Shown here piece after piece: positions 1 to 8,690 of a DNA stretch of 64,000 nt. The number at the start of each line of letters is the position of its first letter. Position 1 is the first letter of the stretch. The position numbers and the translations under genes were made by a program. The stretch spans positions 3,589,001-3,653,000 of the forward strand of contig NZ_CP009438.1 of assembly GCF_000761215.1 (NCBI RefSeq), given 5' to 3'. Below the pieces are notes generated by a model. It had not been told where the DNA came from. It did no database searches and worked only from the letters and a program-made list of their open reading frames with translations. This stretch comes from Streptomyces glaucescens (GTDB lineage Bacteria > Actinomycetota > Actinomycetes > Streptomycetales > Streptomycetaceae).

Positions 1-50
1 AGGGCGTCGGAGAAGGACTCCTCGTCCTCGACGACGAGCACACGGGTCAC
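1..50 (-). CDS. phoP: Response regulator PhoP, N-terminal start only (partial)
   Basis: Only the first 16 codons are inside the window. The reverse strand reads from a GTG start into V-T-R-V-L-V-V-E-D-E-E-S-F-S-D-A, the beta-1 strand and acidic pocket of a receiver domain. The start overlaps the PhoR stop by 4 nt (GTGA), so the two genes are translationally coupled. In Streptomyces the OmpR-family regulator PhoP binds PHO boxes and controls phosphate scavenging and many secondary-metabolite genes. Identity rests on the coupling to PhoR and the divergent phoU. The rest of the gene lies beyond the left edge. Confidence 0.9.
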   Translation of the reverse strand, partial: MTRVLVVEDEESFSDA

Positions 51-1342
51 GGAAGGACCTCCGGGGCGGGAAGTGTTTCTTCGTACGGGGGTGCGTCAGG
101 GGACATGCTGCGGGACCGGCCGCGCTCCCCGCCGCCGGCGGAGCGGTGGTGCGCCCCGCCGCCGGCCGAACCGGGGTGCGACCGGTCGCGGGCGGCGCCC
201 GCCTCCGGCAGCCGCAGGGTGAAGGTGGAGCCCTGTCCCTCGGAGCTCCACACCGTGACCTCCCCGCCGTGCGAGGCGGCCACGTGCTTGACGATGGCCA
301 GGCCGAGCCCCGTGCCGCCGGTGGCGCGGGAACGGGCCGGGTCCACCCGGTAGAAGCGCTCGAAGATGCGCTCCTTGTCCTTGTCGGAGATGCCTATGCC
401 CTGGTCGGTCACGGCTATCTCGATCATGTCACCGCCCGGCGCGGCCACCCGGCGGGCGGCGATGCCGACGCGGGTACGGGCGGGCGAGTAGTTCACGGCG
501 TTCTCGACCAGGTTGCCGAGGGCCGCCGCGAGCTGGCCCCGGTTGCCCCAGACCCGCAGACCCGCGGCGCCTCCGGCGGCCATGGTGATCTGCTTGGTGG
601 AGGCCGCGTGCCGGCAGCGGTCGACGGCCTCGGCGACCAGCTCGTCCACCGTGACCGGCTCGGCGTCCTCCAGCGGGTCGTCGTTCTGCACCCGGGAGAG
701 GTCGATCAGCTCCTGCACCAGGTTGGTCAGCCGGGTCGCCTCGATCTGCATCCGCCCGGCGAAGCGCTGCACGGCCTCCGGGTCGTCGGAGGCGTCCATG
801 ACCGCCTCCGACAGGAGGGAGAGCGCGCCGACGGGTGTCTTCAGCTCATGGCTCACGTTCGCCACGAAGTCGCGCCGTACCGCTTCTATCCGGCGGGCCT
901 CCGTCAGGTCCTCGACCAGCAGGAGCACCAGCCGGGAGCCGAGCGGGGCGACCCGGGCGGAGACCGCGAGGGCCTCGCCGCGGCCGGTGCCGCGCCGGGG
1001 CAGGTCCAGTTCCACCTGCCGTATCTCGCCGTCGCGGCGGGTGTCGCGGGCCATCTGGAGCATCGGCTCCACGGCCAGCTCGCCGCCGCGGACCAGGCCG
1101 AGGGCGTACGCCGCCGAGCTGGCCTTGACGACGGCGTCGGCCTCGTCCAGGACCACGGCCGAGGACCGCAGCACGGACAGGACCGTGTCGACGCCCGGCG
1201 GGAGCACCGGATCGGTGTGCAGGGAGGTGCGGGTGGGCCGCTTCAGGTCGCGTTCGCTCCAGCGGAACGCCAGCATGGCGATGACACCGGTCAGTACCCC
1301 GGCGATCGCTGCCGCTGCGGCGACCGCCGCGTTCACGTCCAT
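47..1342 (-). CDS. phoR: Phosphate-sensing histidine kinase PhoR (SenX3-like)
   Basis: A 431-aa membrane kinase. One hydrophobic segment (about residues 6-26) anchors the N-terminus. A PAS-like region (about 50-150) leads into the HisKA helix with ANVSHELKTP, putting the phospho-accepting His at 165. The ATPase lobe shows an N box (NLVENAVNYSP, about 277-287), G1 DQGIG (about 313) and G2 GTGLGL (about 343). The C-terminal 50 residues are Gly/Arg/Pro-rich and probably disordered. Only one membrane segment and no sizeable external domain are visible, fitting indirect sensing through PhoU and Pst. It is transcribed divergently from phoU and coupled to phoP. Its PhoR/SenX3 identity is supported by the neighbouring phoU and gpmA. 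Confidence 0.95.
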   Translation of the reverse strand: MDVNAAVAAAAAIAGVLTGVIAMLAFRWSERDLKRPTRTSLHTDPVLPPGVDTVLSVLRSSAVVLDEADAVVKASSAAYALGLVRGGELAVEPMLQMARDTRRDGEIRQVELDLPRRGTGRGEALAVSARVAPLGSRLVLLLVEDLTEARRIEAVRRDFVANVSHELKTPVGALSLLSEAVMDASDDPEAVQRFAGRMQIEATRLTNLVQELIDLSRVQNDDPLEDAEPVTVDELVAEAVDRCRHAASTKQITMAAGGAAGLRVWGNRGQLAAALGNLVENAVNYSPARTRVGIAARRVAAPGGDMIEIAVTDQGIGISDKDKERIFERFYRVDPARSRATGGTGLGLAIVKHVAASHGGEVTVWSSEGQGSTFTLRLPEAGAARDRSHPGSAGGGAHHRSAGGGERGRSRSMSPDAPPYEETLPAPEVLP

Positions 1343-1404
1343 GCGACCAGGTTAGGCATGTCGTCCGGCGTGCCCACAGCCATCGGCGGGCGAGCTCGAA
1401 CACT

Positions 1405-1448
1405 CGTCGCCCAGAGTTCACCCGGGAGCCAGTGACGGTTCATTTGGG
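1405..1448. promoter_or_regulatory. PHO box (PhoP operator) between phoR and phoU
   Basis: Eleven-nt direct repeat units run in register: GTTCACCCGGG at 1416-1426, a weak unit at 1427-1437, and GTTCATTTGGG at 1438-1448. A further degenerate unit lies at 1405-1415. This matches the Streptomyces PHO box (GTTCACC-type units with an 11-nt period). It sits in the 236-bp divergent region, where PhoP would control both phoU and its own operon. Confidence 0.8.
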
Positions 1449-1578
1449 ATGGCGGAAACGGACGCGTGGAGGACGGAACGTGGGAGCGTGGGGTTGATGG
1501 CACGGGTTTTCGGCAAGGGGCCCGGCGGTCCCTGAAACCCCCGGACTCCCCGGAACGACGCACGAGAGGGAAACCCTG

Positions 1579-2280
1579 ATGCGGGACGCGTACCACGAGG
1601 AACTGGACTCGATCGGCGACGGGCTGGTCGAGATGGCCCGGCTGGTCGGGTCGGCGATCGGGCGCGCCACCACGGCCATCCTCGACGCCGATCTGAAGCT
1701 GGCCGAGAACGTGATCGAGGCCGACCAGAAGGTCGACGCCCTCCACCACGACCTGGAGGCGCGGGCGATAGCCCTGCTGGCCCGGCAGCAGCCGGTGGCG
1801 ACGGATCTGCGGATCGTCGTCACCTCGCTGCGCATGTCGGCCGACCTGGAGCGCTCCGGCGACCTGGCCCAGCACGTGGCGAAGCTCGCCCGGCTGCGCT
1901 TCCCCCAGCGCGCGGTCCCGCACGACCTGCACGCGACCATCCTGGAGATGGGCCAGCTCGCCCAGCGCCTGATGGCCAAGGCGGCGGAGGTGCTGGTCAC
2001 CAAGGACGTCGACCTGGCGCTCCAGCTGGAGCAGGACGACGACGCGATGGACCTGCTGCACCGCACCCTCTTCCAGCACCTGATGGACGACCGCTGGAAG
2101 CACGGCATCGAGACCGCCGTCGACGTGACCCTCCTCGGCCGCTACTACGAGCGGTTCGCCGACCACGCGGTCGCGGTCGCCAAGCGCGTGGTGTTCCTGG
2201 TGACCGGCGAGCACGCGGACGAGATCCAGCAGGAGCTGCAGACGGAGATCCAGCCGGCGACGGGCGGGGACGCGGCCTGA
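1579..2280 (+). CDS. phoU: Phosphate signalling protein PhoU
   Basis: A 233-aa, almost wholly helical cytoplasmic protein with two PhoU repeats. Repeat 1 begins near residue 8 (ELDSIGDGLVEMARLVGSAI). It carries the metal-binding style motif VATDLRIVVTSLRMSADLERSGDLAQHV at about residues 73-100. Repeat 2 has the matching YYERFADHAVAVAKRV near residue 190. The ATG follows a GAGAGGG ribosome site. PhoU links the Pst transporter to PhoR and damps the kinase when phosphate is plentiful. The gene is divergent from phoR across a PHO box, so it is probably PhoP-activated under starvation. The Pst genes themselves are at the other end of the window. Confidence 0.95.
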   Translation: MRDAYHEELDSIGDGLVEMARLVGSAIGRATTAILDADLKLAENVIEADQKVDALHHDLEARAIALLARQQPVATDLRIVVTSLRMSADLERSGDLAQHVAKLARLRFPQRAVPHDLHATILEMGQLAQRLMAKAAEVLVTKDVDLALQLEQDDDAMDLLHRTLFQHLMDDRWKHGIETAVDVTLLGRYYERFADHAVAVAKRVVFLVTGEHADEIQQELQTEIQPATGGDAA

Positions 2281-2400
2281 CGCCCGCGCGCCGGGGCCCG
2301 CCGGGGACGGCGCGCGGCCGGGTGCGAGCCACTGTGCGCCGTTGATGCGCCCAGGGGGCGGGGCATGGAATGGGCACACGCTCCAGCCCTAGGAGGTTCC

Positions 2401-2565
2401 ATGGCCGATTCCCCCGGTACTCCGGGTACGACGCCCGACCCCACGCGGGAACGCGACACCGAGCAGCCCGCGCAGATCAGGAACCTGATGCTGATCGGTG
2501 CGTGCGGCTGCGGCTCGGGCTGCGGCTGCGGGTGCCAGTCGGGCAACCCCTGCCAGTGCGGCTGA
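2401..2565 (+). CDS. Small Cys/Gly-rich peptide, 54 aa
   Basis: The ATG at 2401 has a strong AGGAGG ribosome site (about 2391-2396) and the frame is closed by a hairpin terminator 26 nt downstream, so the gene looks real despite its size. The first 30 residues are polar and Pro/Thr-rich. The C-terminal 23 residues hold eight cysteines, beginning GACGCGSGCGCGCQSG and ending PCQCG. The CxC and CxxxC spacing would suit metal chelation, metallothionein style, or a modified peptide. No leader-peptidase motif or modifying enzyme is visible nearby. Function unknown. I have an impression of similar short proteins beside phoU in other Streptomyces, but this is memory only. Confidence 0.7.
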   Translation: MADSPGTPGTTPDPTRERDTEQPAQIRNLMLIGACGCGSGCGCGCQSGNPCQCG

Positions 2566-2591
2566 GCCACGGCCGTACCGGCTCACGACAC

Positions 2592-2626
2592 CGAAGGGCC
2601 CCCGGCGTGCTGCCGGGGGCCCTTCG
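2592..2626 (+). terminator. Hairpin terminator after the Cys-rich peptide gene
   Basis: Perfect 15-bp stem: CGAAGGGCCCCCGGC at 2592-2606 pairs with GCCGGGGGCCCTTCG at 2612-2626 around a 5-nt loop. There is no U tract, which is common in Streptomyces. It separates this gene from the convergent gpmA. Confidence 0.85.
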
Positions 2627-2714
2627 GCGCGCCGGTGCGGGCGGCCCCGGTCGGGGCCGTCCCCTGCCTTCGTCCGGTGCCGCCGGTGTGACGATGCCCA
2701 TGCCCGCCGCCGGC

Positions 2715-2766
2715 GGAACGGCCCGACGACGGCGGAACGGCCCGACGACGGAACGGCCCGACGGTG
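2715..2766. repeat. Short tandem repeat, about three units
   Basis: The core GGAACGGCCCGACGAC recurs at 2715 and 2734, and once more in shortened form from about 2750. The spacings are 19 and about 16 nt. It lies in the gap just past the 3' end of gpmA (reverse strand). Confidence 0.7.
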
Positions 2767-2810
2767 GCGGGGGCGTCAGCGGCGGCGGGGCGTCGGCCCC
2801 GGGGTTTCCC

Positions 2811-3572
2811 CTACTTCTTCTTGCCCTGGTTCTTCACGGCCTCGATCGCCGCCGCGGCCGCGTCCGGGTCCAGGTAGGTGCCGCCGGGGTTGAGCGGCTT
2901 GAAGTCGGCGTCCAGCTCGTAGGAGAGCGGGATGCCGGTCGGGATGTTCAGGCCCGCGATGTCCGCGTCGGAGATGCCGTCGAGGTGCTTGACCAGGGCC
3001 CTGAGGCTGTTGCCGTGGGCGGCGACCAGGACGGTGCGGCCGGTCAGCAGGTCGGGCACGATGGCGTCGAACCAGTACGGGAGCATGCGGACGACGACGT
3101 CCTTCAGGCACTCCGTCTGCGGGCGCAGCTCCGGCGGGAGGGTAGCGTAGCGGGGGTCGGAGAACTGGGAGTACTCGGCGTCGCGGTCGAGCGGCGGCGG
3201 CGGGGTGTCGTAGGAGCGGCGCCACAGCATGAACTGCTCCTCGCCGAACTCGGCGAGGGTCTGGGCCTTGTCCTTGCCCTGGAGGGCGCCGTAGTGGCGC
3301 TCGTTCAGACGCCAGGAGCGGTGGACCGGGATCCAGAGGCGGTCCGCGGCCTCCAGCGCGAGCTGGGCGGTGCGGATGGCACGCTTCTGGAGGGACGTGT
3401 GGACCACGTCGGGCAGCAGGCCGGCGTCCTTGAGCAGCTCGCCGCCGCGCGTCGCCTCCTTCTCGCCCTTCGGGGTGAGGTTGACGTCCACCCAGCCGGT
3501 GAACAGGTTCTTCTCGTTCCACTCGCTCTCGCCGTGGCGGAGGAGGATCAGCTTGTACGGTGCGTCGGCCAT
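2811..3572 (-). CDS. gpmA: 2,3-bisphosphoglycerate-dependent phosphoglycerate mutase
   Basis: A 253-aa cytoplasmic histidine-phosphatase-fold enzyme interconverting 3- and 2-phosphoglycerate in glycolysis and gluconeogenesis. The N-terminus reads [19 protein letters not shown], with the phospho-accepting His at residue 13. The second catalytic His is in [17 protein letters not shown]. The long insertion [14 protein letters not shown] is typical of the cofactor-dependent GpmA type rather than short phosphatases. Length is normal. Placement next to phoU/phoRP matches the gpm1-senX3-regX3 arrangement known from mycobacteria. The C-terminus ends in a short Lys run. Confidence 0.95.
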   Translation of the reverse strand: MADAPYKLILLRHGESEWNEKNLFTGWVDVNLTPKGEKEATRGGELLKDAGLLPDVVHTSLQKRAIRTAQLALEAADRLWIPVHRSWRLNERHYGALQGKDKAQTLAEFGEEQFMLWRRSYDTPPPPLDRDAEYSQFSDPRYATLPPELRPQTECLKDVVVRMLPYWFDAIVPDLLTGRTVLVAAHGNSLRALVKHLDGISDADIAGLNIPTGIPLSYELDADFKPLNPGGTYLDPDAAAAAIEAVKNQGKKK

Positions 3573-3666
3573 GGCTTCGAGCCTACCTAAGCTGGTTCGG
3601 GGCCGTGGTGGCGCTGGGGCGCCGTCCCGGGCGGAGCGAAGAACCCTGTGTGATTCGTCTCGCTCC

Positions 3667-3679
3667 CTTTAATTTAAAG
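3667..3679. promoter_or_regulatory. AT-only palindrome upstream of the Stealth genes
   Basis: CTTTAA-T-TTAAAG is a perfect 13-bp inverted repeat inside a roughly 25-bp AT-rich island. This is striking in such GC-rich DNA. It lies about 90 bp before the GTG of the first Stealth gene and about 95 bp before the divergent gpmA start. It could be an operator or upstream promoter element; this is inference from position and symmetry. Confidence 0.4.
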
Positions 3680-3767
3680 TGAATTCCTCCGCAACCTTTA
3701 CTCACGCTCACCTGTCAGGGTTAGCGGAGAAGTCTGTTGTCGGGGTCAGGGAAGAGGAGCACAGAAC

Positions 3768-5465
3768 GTGACCGTGCGTTCCTTTGCGCGGCGGATGAAA
3801 CCGCGAGTCGAGCGGAAGGCCGCCGAGCGGGTGTGGCAGCTGCGTACCATGCGGCGGCGCCGCAAGGCGGCGGTCACTGATCCGGTGCTGCGCCCGGTGG
3901 CCGTGCGCGGCCAGCACCTGTACGGACGGGTGGTGACCAGCTTCACCGCGGCGGAGGCGGCTGCCTCCAACCTCGACCTGGTGGTCGCCGCGCTGGAGCA
4001 GGAGGGGATTTCCTACTTCCTGGTCCCGACCTCCCGGATACGCCACACGGTCGGCGTCAACGCCGCCGACCGCGAGCGGTTCCTGGCCGCCCTGGAGGCG
4101 CGCAACGCGGGCAAGGCCGTGTTCATCGGCCGGCCGCTGCCCGGCGGGCAGCTGAAGAACCCCGCGCTGTTCATGGACGGCGTGCTGCCCGCGCCGCTGC
4201 GCACCGCGCCCGTGCTGCGGATCGGCGAGAACCACCTCGGCCCCGAGGGCCAGCTGCTCGCCGGCCCCGAGCTGGCCTGCGACGTGGAGTTCTGGGAGGA
4301 CGGCGCCGAGCTGCTGGCGACCGAGGACGGGCCCCGCCGGCTGGCCAAGGTGCAGCCGCAGGCCTCCGAGGACGTGTTCCGCGAGTCGCTGGTCACGCCG
4401 CGCAACAACGGCGTCACCGACGTCCTGCCCGCCGACGAGCAGCAGCCCGTCACCGTGCGGGTGGGCGACCGGGAGCTGCCGAGCTTCCTGCCGCTGACCC
4501 TGCCGACCGTGAACCGCGTCACATTCCCGGTCGACGTCGTCTACACCTGGGTGGACGGCGAGGAGCCCGCCATGCGGGCCAAGCGGGCCAAGTACCAGGA
4601 GAAGGGCACCGCCGAGATCCTGGACAAGGAGATCAACGAGTCCCGCTACACCAGCCACGACGAGCTGAAGTACTCGCTGCGGTCGCTGGCGATGTACGCG
4701 GACTTCGTCCGGCACATCTACATCGTCACCGACGGGCAGAAGCCGCACTGGCTGGACGACAGCGTCGAGGGCATCACCGTCGTCGACCACAAGGACATCT
4801 TCCCCGAGGGCGTCCTGCCGGTCTTCAACTCGCACGCCATCGAGACCCGGCTGCACCACATCCCGGGCCTGTCCGACCACTACCTGTACTTCAACGACGA
4901 CGTCTTCGTCGGCCGCCGGATCACCCCGGAGCACTTCTTCTACGGCAGCGGCCTGATGCGGATTCCGGTCTCCCCGCTGAAGATCGGCGTCGGCAAGCCG
5001 CACGCCGAGGAGACCGCCACCAACTCCGCCAGCAAGAACGTGCGGCGGCTGCTGCTGGAGAAGTTCGGCCGGATGACGACGAACAACTTCATGCACACCC
5101 CGCTGCCGCAGGACCGCGGGGCGCTGCGCGCGCTGGAGGAGCTGTTCCCGGAGGACATCGCCCGCACCACGGCCTCCCGCTTCCGCTCGCCGACCGACAT
5201 CGCCATGACGGCCCCGCTGCTGTACCAGTACGCCCTGATGACGGGCCGCGGTGTGCCGGGCAAGTTCAGCTTCCGGTACGTGAACATCAGCCGGCCGGAC
5301 GCCGAGAAGCGGCTGGCCGACCTGCGCAACACCCGCCGCTTCGACTTCTTCTGCCTGAACGACGTCGACGTGCCGCCGGAGGAGCGCGAGCAGGTCAGCG
5401 TCCGGATGCACCAGTTCCTGGAGAACTACTTCCCGTTCCCCAGCCCCTACGAGAAGCAGAACTGA
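3768..5465 (+). CDS. Stealth-family sugar-phosphate transferase (copy 1)
   Basis: A 565-aa protein of the Stealth family, whose members transfer hexose-1-phosphate units to build phosphodiester-linked capsule or wall glycans. The four conserved regions are visible. CR1 begins at FPVDVVYTWVDG (about residue 250). CR2 is SRYTSHDELKYSLRSLAMYA followed by RHIYIVTDGQKPHWLDD. CR3 is FNSHAIETRLHHIPGLSDHY with YFNDDVFVGR. CR4 is near the C-terminus (FFCLNDVDV, then FPFPSPYEK). The N-terminal 240 residues are less typical and begin very basic. No signal peptide is seen. GTG start with GAGGAG eight nt upstream. A related gene follows after 13 nt. Substrate unknown. Confidence 0.85.
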   Translation: MTVRSFARRMKPRVERKAAERVWQLRTMRRRRKAAVTDPVLRPVAVRGQHLYGRVVTSFTAAEAAASNLDLVVAALEQEGISYFLVPTSRIRHTVGVNAADRERFLAALEARNAGKAVFIGRPLPGGQLKNPALFMDGVLPAPLRTAPVLRIGENHLGPEGQLLAGPELACDVEFWEDGAELLATEDGPRRLAKVQPQASEDVFRESLVTPRNNGVTDVLPADEQQPVTVRVGDRELPSFLPLTLPTVNRVTFPVDVVYTWVDGEEPAMRAKRAKYQEKGTAEILDKEINESRYTSHDELKYSLRSLAMYADFVRHIYIVTDGQKPHWLDDSVEGITVVDHKDIFPEGVLPVFNSHAIETRLHHIPGLSDHYLYFNDDVFVGRRITPEHFFYGSGLMRIPVSPLKIGVGKPHAEETATNSASKNVRRLLLEKFGRMTTNNFMHTPLPQDRGALRALEELFPEDIARTTASRFRSPTDIAMTAPLLYQYALMTGRGVPGKFSFRYVNISRPDAEKRLADLRNTRRFDFFCLNDVDVPPEEREQVSVRMHQFLENYFPFPSPYEKQN

Positions 5466-5478
5466 GCAGGCCGCGGCC

Positions 5479-7245
5479 ATGGACATCCGTCACCGTCTCG
5501 TGACGCTGCCGGGCCTGCGGGCGCTGCGGGACCTGCTGCTGCGCCTGCGGCTGTGGGCGGCGGGCCGGCTCTGGGCGCTGCGCGCGGCCCCGGCCCGCCG
5601 CCGGCTGCGCGCCGCCGTCCCCGGGCTGCGCCGGACCGTCCTCGGTCCGGCGCGGCTGTACGGCCGTACCGTCACCGGGTACACCGCCGCGGAGGCCGCC
5701 GCCGCCGACCTGGAGCAGGTGTGCGCCGTGCTGGACGCGGCCGGGGTGCCGTACTTCCTGCTCCCCCGCGAGCCGGGGTCCGGCGGGGCCCGGCAGGTGG
5801 TCGGCGTCGCAAAGACGCACCGCGCCGCCGTCCTCGCGCGGGCCGCCGAGCACTTCGCCGGCACCGCCCGGTTCGTCGGTGCCGTCACACCGGACGGCAC
5901 CGTCGCCGGCGCGGCCCTGTGGGCCGACGGGAAGCTGCCGAAGGCGCTGCGGCGGGCGCCGGTGCTGCGCACCGGCGAGGTCCGCCTCGGCCCCGCGGGG
6001 CAGGTGCTCAGCGGTCTGGAGTCCGGCTGCGACATCGAGTTCTGGCGGCACGGCCGGGAGCTGAGGTCCGATCCCGGGCACCTCACCGTGCCGGGCGCCC
6101 AGCTCCCGGACGTGTTCGGCGAGGCCCTGGTGGCGCCGCGCCGCAACCCGGTCTCGGAAGTGCTCCCGGTGGCCGCGCAGCAGCCGGCCGAGGTGCCGGG
6201 CCCGCGGCGCACGGTCCCGACGTTCGCCGTGTTCGCCGAGCCGGGCATCGACGAGGTGACCTTCCCGGTCGACGCCGTCTACACCTGGGTCGACGGGGAC
6301 GACCCGGCGATGGCGGCGAAGCGCCGCGCCCACCAGGAGCGGTCCGGCAGCGACATCGCCCCGCGCGAGACCGGCGCCTCCCGCTACACCAGCCACGACG
6401 AGCTGAAGTACGCGCTGCGCTCCCTGGAGATGTACGCCGGGTTCGTCCGGCACGTCTACCTGGTGACCGACTCCCAGGTCCCGTCGTGGCTGGACCCGGA
6501 GGCGGAGGGCATCACGGTGGTCGACCACCGCGACATCCTCCCGGCGGACGCGCTGCCCGTCTTCAACTCGCACGCCATAGAGAGCCGGCTGCACCACATA
6601 CCGGGCCTGTCGGACCACTACCTGTACTTCAACGACGACGTCTTCATCAACCGCCCGGTGGACGCCGAGCACTTCTTCCACGGCAACGGCATCGCCCGCA
6701 TCCCGCTGTCCCCGCTGAAGCTGGGCGTCGGCGATCCGCACCCGCTGGAGCCGGCGCCGAACTCGGCCGGCAAGAACACCCGCGAGGTGATCCGGCGCTT
6801 CCACGGCCGGCAGGCCAGGAACAAGTCGCTGCACACGCCGCACCCGCAACTGCGCGCGGTGATGCGGGAGATGGAGGGCCTGGACATCGAGGAGCTGAAG
6901 CGGACCTCGTACTCCCGCTTCCGCTCCACCACGGATGTCGCCCCGGCGTCCACGCTCCACCACCACTGGGCGATCGCGACCGGCCGGGCCGTCCCGGCGG
7001 ACTACCGCTTCCGGTACGTGCAGTTGGGCACCCCGGACATGCGGCGGCGGCTGGCCCGGCTCGCGGCCGGGGAGGACGTGGACTTCTTCTGCCTGAACGA
7101 CGTGGACACCGCTCCGGCGGACCGGGCGGCGGCGCAGGCGGCCATCCACGCCTTCCTGGAGCGGAAGTTCCCGTTCCCGAGCCGCTTCGAGCGGACCGCG
7201 CCGGTCATCCCCCGCCAGTCACGTTTGACGCTCCCCGTCAATTGA
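5479..7245 (+). CDS. Stealth-family sugar-phosphate transferase (copy 2)
   Basis: A 588-aa paralogue of the preceding gene, starting 13 nt after its stop, so the two are almost certainly one operon. It has the same domain order: FPVDAVYTWVDGDDPAM, SRYTSHDELKYALRSLEMYA, FNSHAIESRLHHIPGLSDHY, YFNDDVFINRPVDAEHFF and DFFCLNDVDTAPADRAA. The acceptor-side N-terminal 260 residues differ much more than the catalytic core and are Arg-rich. Two different N-terminal halves on near-identical catalytic cores suggest two transferases acting on different acceptors or sugars of one phosphodiester-linked glycan. Weak ribosome site; translational coupling to copy 1 is likely. Confidence 0.85.
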   Translation: MDIRHRLVTLPGLRALRDLLLRLRLWAAGRLWALRAAPARRRLRAAVPGLRRTVLGPARLYGRTVTGYTAAEAAAADLEQVCAVLDAAGVPYFLLPREPGSGGARQVVGVAKTHRAAVLARAAEHFAGTARFVGAVTPDGTVAGAALWADGKLPKALRRAPVLRTGEVRLGPAGQVLSGLESGCDIEFWRHGRELRSDPGHLTVPGAQLPDVFGEALVAPRRNPVSEVLPVAAQQPAEVPGPRRTVPTFAVFAEPGIDEVTFPVDAVYTWVDGDDPAMAAKRRAHQERSGSDIAPRETGASRYTSHDELKYALRSLEMYAGFVRHVYLVTDSQVPSWLDPEAEGITVVDHRDILPADALPVFNSHAIESRLHHIPGLSDHYLYFNDDVFINRPVDAEHFFHGNGIARIPLSPLKLGVGDPHPLEPAPNSAGKNTREVIRRFHGRQARNKSLHTPHPQLRAVMREMEGLDIEELKRTSYSRFRSTTDVAPASTLHHHWAIATGRAVPADYRFRYVQLGTPDMRRRLARLAAGEDVDFFCLNDVDTAPADRAAAQAAIHAFLERKFPFPSRFERTAPVIPRQSRLTLPVN

Positions 7246-7254
7246 GTGGCGCAT

Positions 7255-7287
7255 CCGGCGGCCACGTTTGTAAGTTGTGGCCGCCGG
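7255..7287 (+). terminator. Hairpin after the Stealth operon
   Basis: An 11-bp perfect stem, CCGGCGGCCAC at 7255-7265 and GTGGCCGCCGG at 7277-7287, with an 11-nt loop containing TTTG. It starts 10 nt after the stop of the second Stealth gene. Confidence 0.75.
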
Positions 7288-7318
7288 TTGAGCCGCTTAC
7301 CGCTGTGGGGGATCCGCG

Positions 7319-8587
7319 ATGTCGAAAGCCACCCTGAGACGTGCCGTACGGGAGACCGTCTCCGGACTCCCCCGCGAGTTCTGGTGGCTGTGGACCAGCA
7401 CCCTGGTCAACCGCCTCGGCGCCTTCGTCGCCACCTTCATGGCGCTCTACCTCACCCTCGACCGCGGCTACTCCGCCTCCTACGCCGGACTCGTCGTGGC
7501 CCTGCACGGTCTCGGCGGGGTGATCTCCTCCCTGGGCGCGGGCGTGCTGACCGACCGGCTGGGCCGGCGGCCCACCCTGCTGATCGCCCAGTCGTCGACC
7601 GCCCTGTCGGTCGCGCTGCTCGGCTTCGTGCACGACCCCGCCGCCATCGCGGGCGTCGCCTTCCTGGTCGGCATGGCCTCCAACGCCTCCCGCCCCGCCG
7701 TCCAGGCGATGATGGCCGACATCGTGCGCCCCGCGGACCGGGTGCGCGCCTTCTCCCTCAACTACTGGGCGATCAACCTCGGCTTCGCCGTCTCCTCCAT
7801 GGCCGCCGGCTTCATCGCCGAGTCCAGCTACCTCGCCGGCTTCCTGATCGAGGCGGCGATGACGATGGCCTGCGCGGTCCTCGTCTTCGTGAAGCTGCCG
7901 GAGTCCCGGCCGGAGCGCACCGCGGTCGAGAAGGCCGCCGACGACGTCTCGCTGGGCACCGTGCTGCGCGACGGGCGGTTCATGAGCGTCGTCGGACTGT
8001 CCTTCCTCGTCGCCATGGTCTTCCAGCAGGGCTCGGTCGGGCTGCCGGTGGCGATGGGCGAGGCCGGCTTCACCCCCGCCGAGTACGGCCTGGCGATCGC
8101 CGTCAACGGCTTCCTCATCGTCGTCCTCCAGATCCCCGTCACCCGGTTCATCCAGCACCGCGACCCGCGCCGGCTGCTGGTGATCTCCTCCGTCCTCGCC
8201 GGGTACGGCTTCGGCCTCACCGCCTTCGCCGGATCGGTCGGCGCGATCGCGCTCACCGTCTGCGTGTGGACCCTCGCCGAGATCGTCAACGCGCCCACCC
8301 AGACCGGCATCGTCGTACGGCTCTCCCCCGTGCACGGGCGCGGGCGCTACCAGGGCATGTACACCATGTCGTGGGCCGTCGCCGGACTCGTCGCCCCCCT
8401 GATGTCCGGGTACGTCATCGACCGGTACGGCGCCGCCTGGCTGTGGGCGATGTGCGCGGCCGTCGGAACCGTCGCCGGGCTCGGGTACGCGCTGCTGATG
8501 CGGCGGCTGCCGCCCGAGGAGGCCCCGGAGCGGCCCGCCGCGGCCCCCGCGCCGGCCACGCCCCGGCCCGCGACCGAAGCGGCCTGA
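7319..8587 (+). CDS. MFS transporter (12 TM)
   Basis: A 422-aa major facilitator superfamily protein of typical length, with about 12 hydrophobic segments. The loop 2-3 signature GAGVLTDRLGRRPTLL (about residues 74-89) is the MFS motif A. Proton-coupled drug or metabolite efflux is the usual role for this subtype, but the substrate cannot be read from sequence. The ATG is preceded by GTGGGGG. The C-terminal 30 residues are Ala/Pro-rich and cytoplasmic. It stands alone between the Stealth operon terminator and the TIR-NB-ARC gene and shows no adjacent regulator. Confidence 0.85.
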   Translation: MSKATLRRAVRETVSGLPREFWWLWTSTLVNRLGAFVATFMALYLTLDRGYSASYAGLVVALHGLGGVISSLGAGVLTDRLGRRPTLLIAQSSTALSVALLGFVHDPAAIAGVAFLVGMASNASRPAVQAMMADIVRPADRVRAFSLNYWAINLGFAVSSMAAGFIAESSYLAGFLIEAAMTMACAVLVFVKLPESRPERTAVEKAADDVSLGTVLRDGRFMSVVGLSFLVAMVFQQGSVGLPVAMGEAGFTPAEYGLAIAVNGFLIVVLQIPVTRFIQHRDPRRLLVISSVLAGYGFGLTAFAGSVGAIALTVCVWTLAEIVNAPTQTGIVVRLSPVHGRGRYQGMYTMSWAVAGLVAPLMSGYVIDRYGAAWLWAMCAAVGTVAGLGYALLMRRLPPEEAPERPAAAPAPATPRPATEAA

Positions 8588-8690
8588 CACCGGCGCGCGC
8601 GGAAGGGCGTACGTCGCACGTCCCGTACGGCACGATGGAGAAGTACGTGCCGCACACGGCCCGTTGGGGCCGCCGGGGTGGGAGACGCGG

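Noticed and set aside
2370..3590. Forward frame of about 400 codons across gpmA
   Set aside because: It is antisense to gpmA and also crosses the Cys-rich peptide gene and its terminator; composition is that of a shadow frame.
8664..8690. Upstream TTG start for the TIR protein
   Set aside because: The extension adds nine residues without a ribosome site; the ATG at 8691 has GGGAG six nt upstream.
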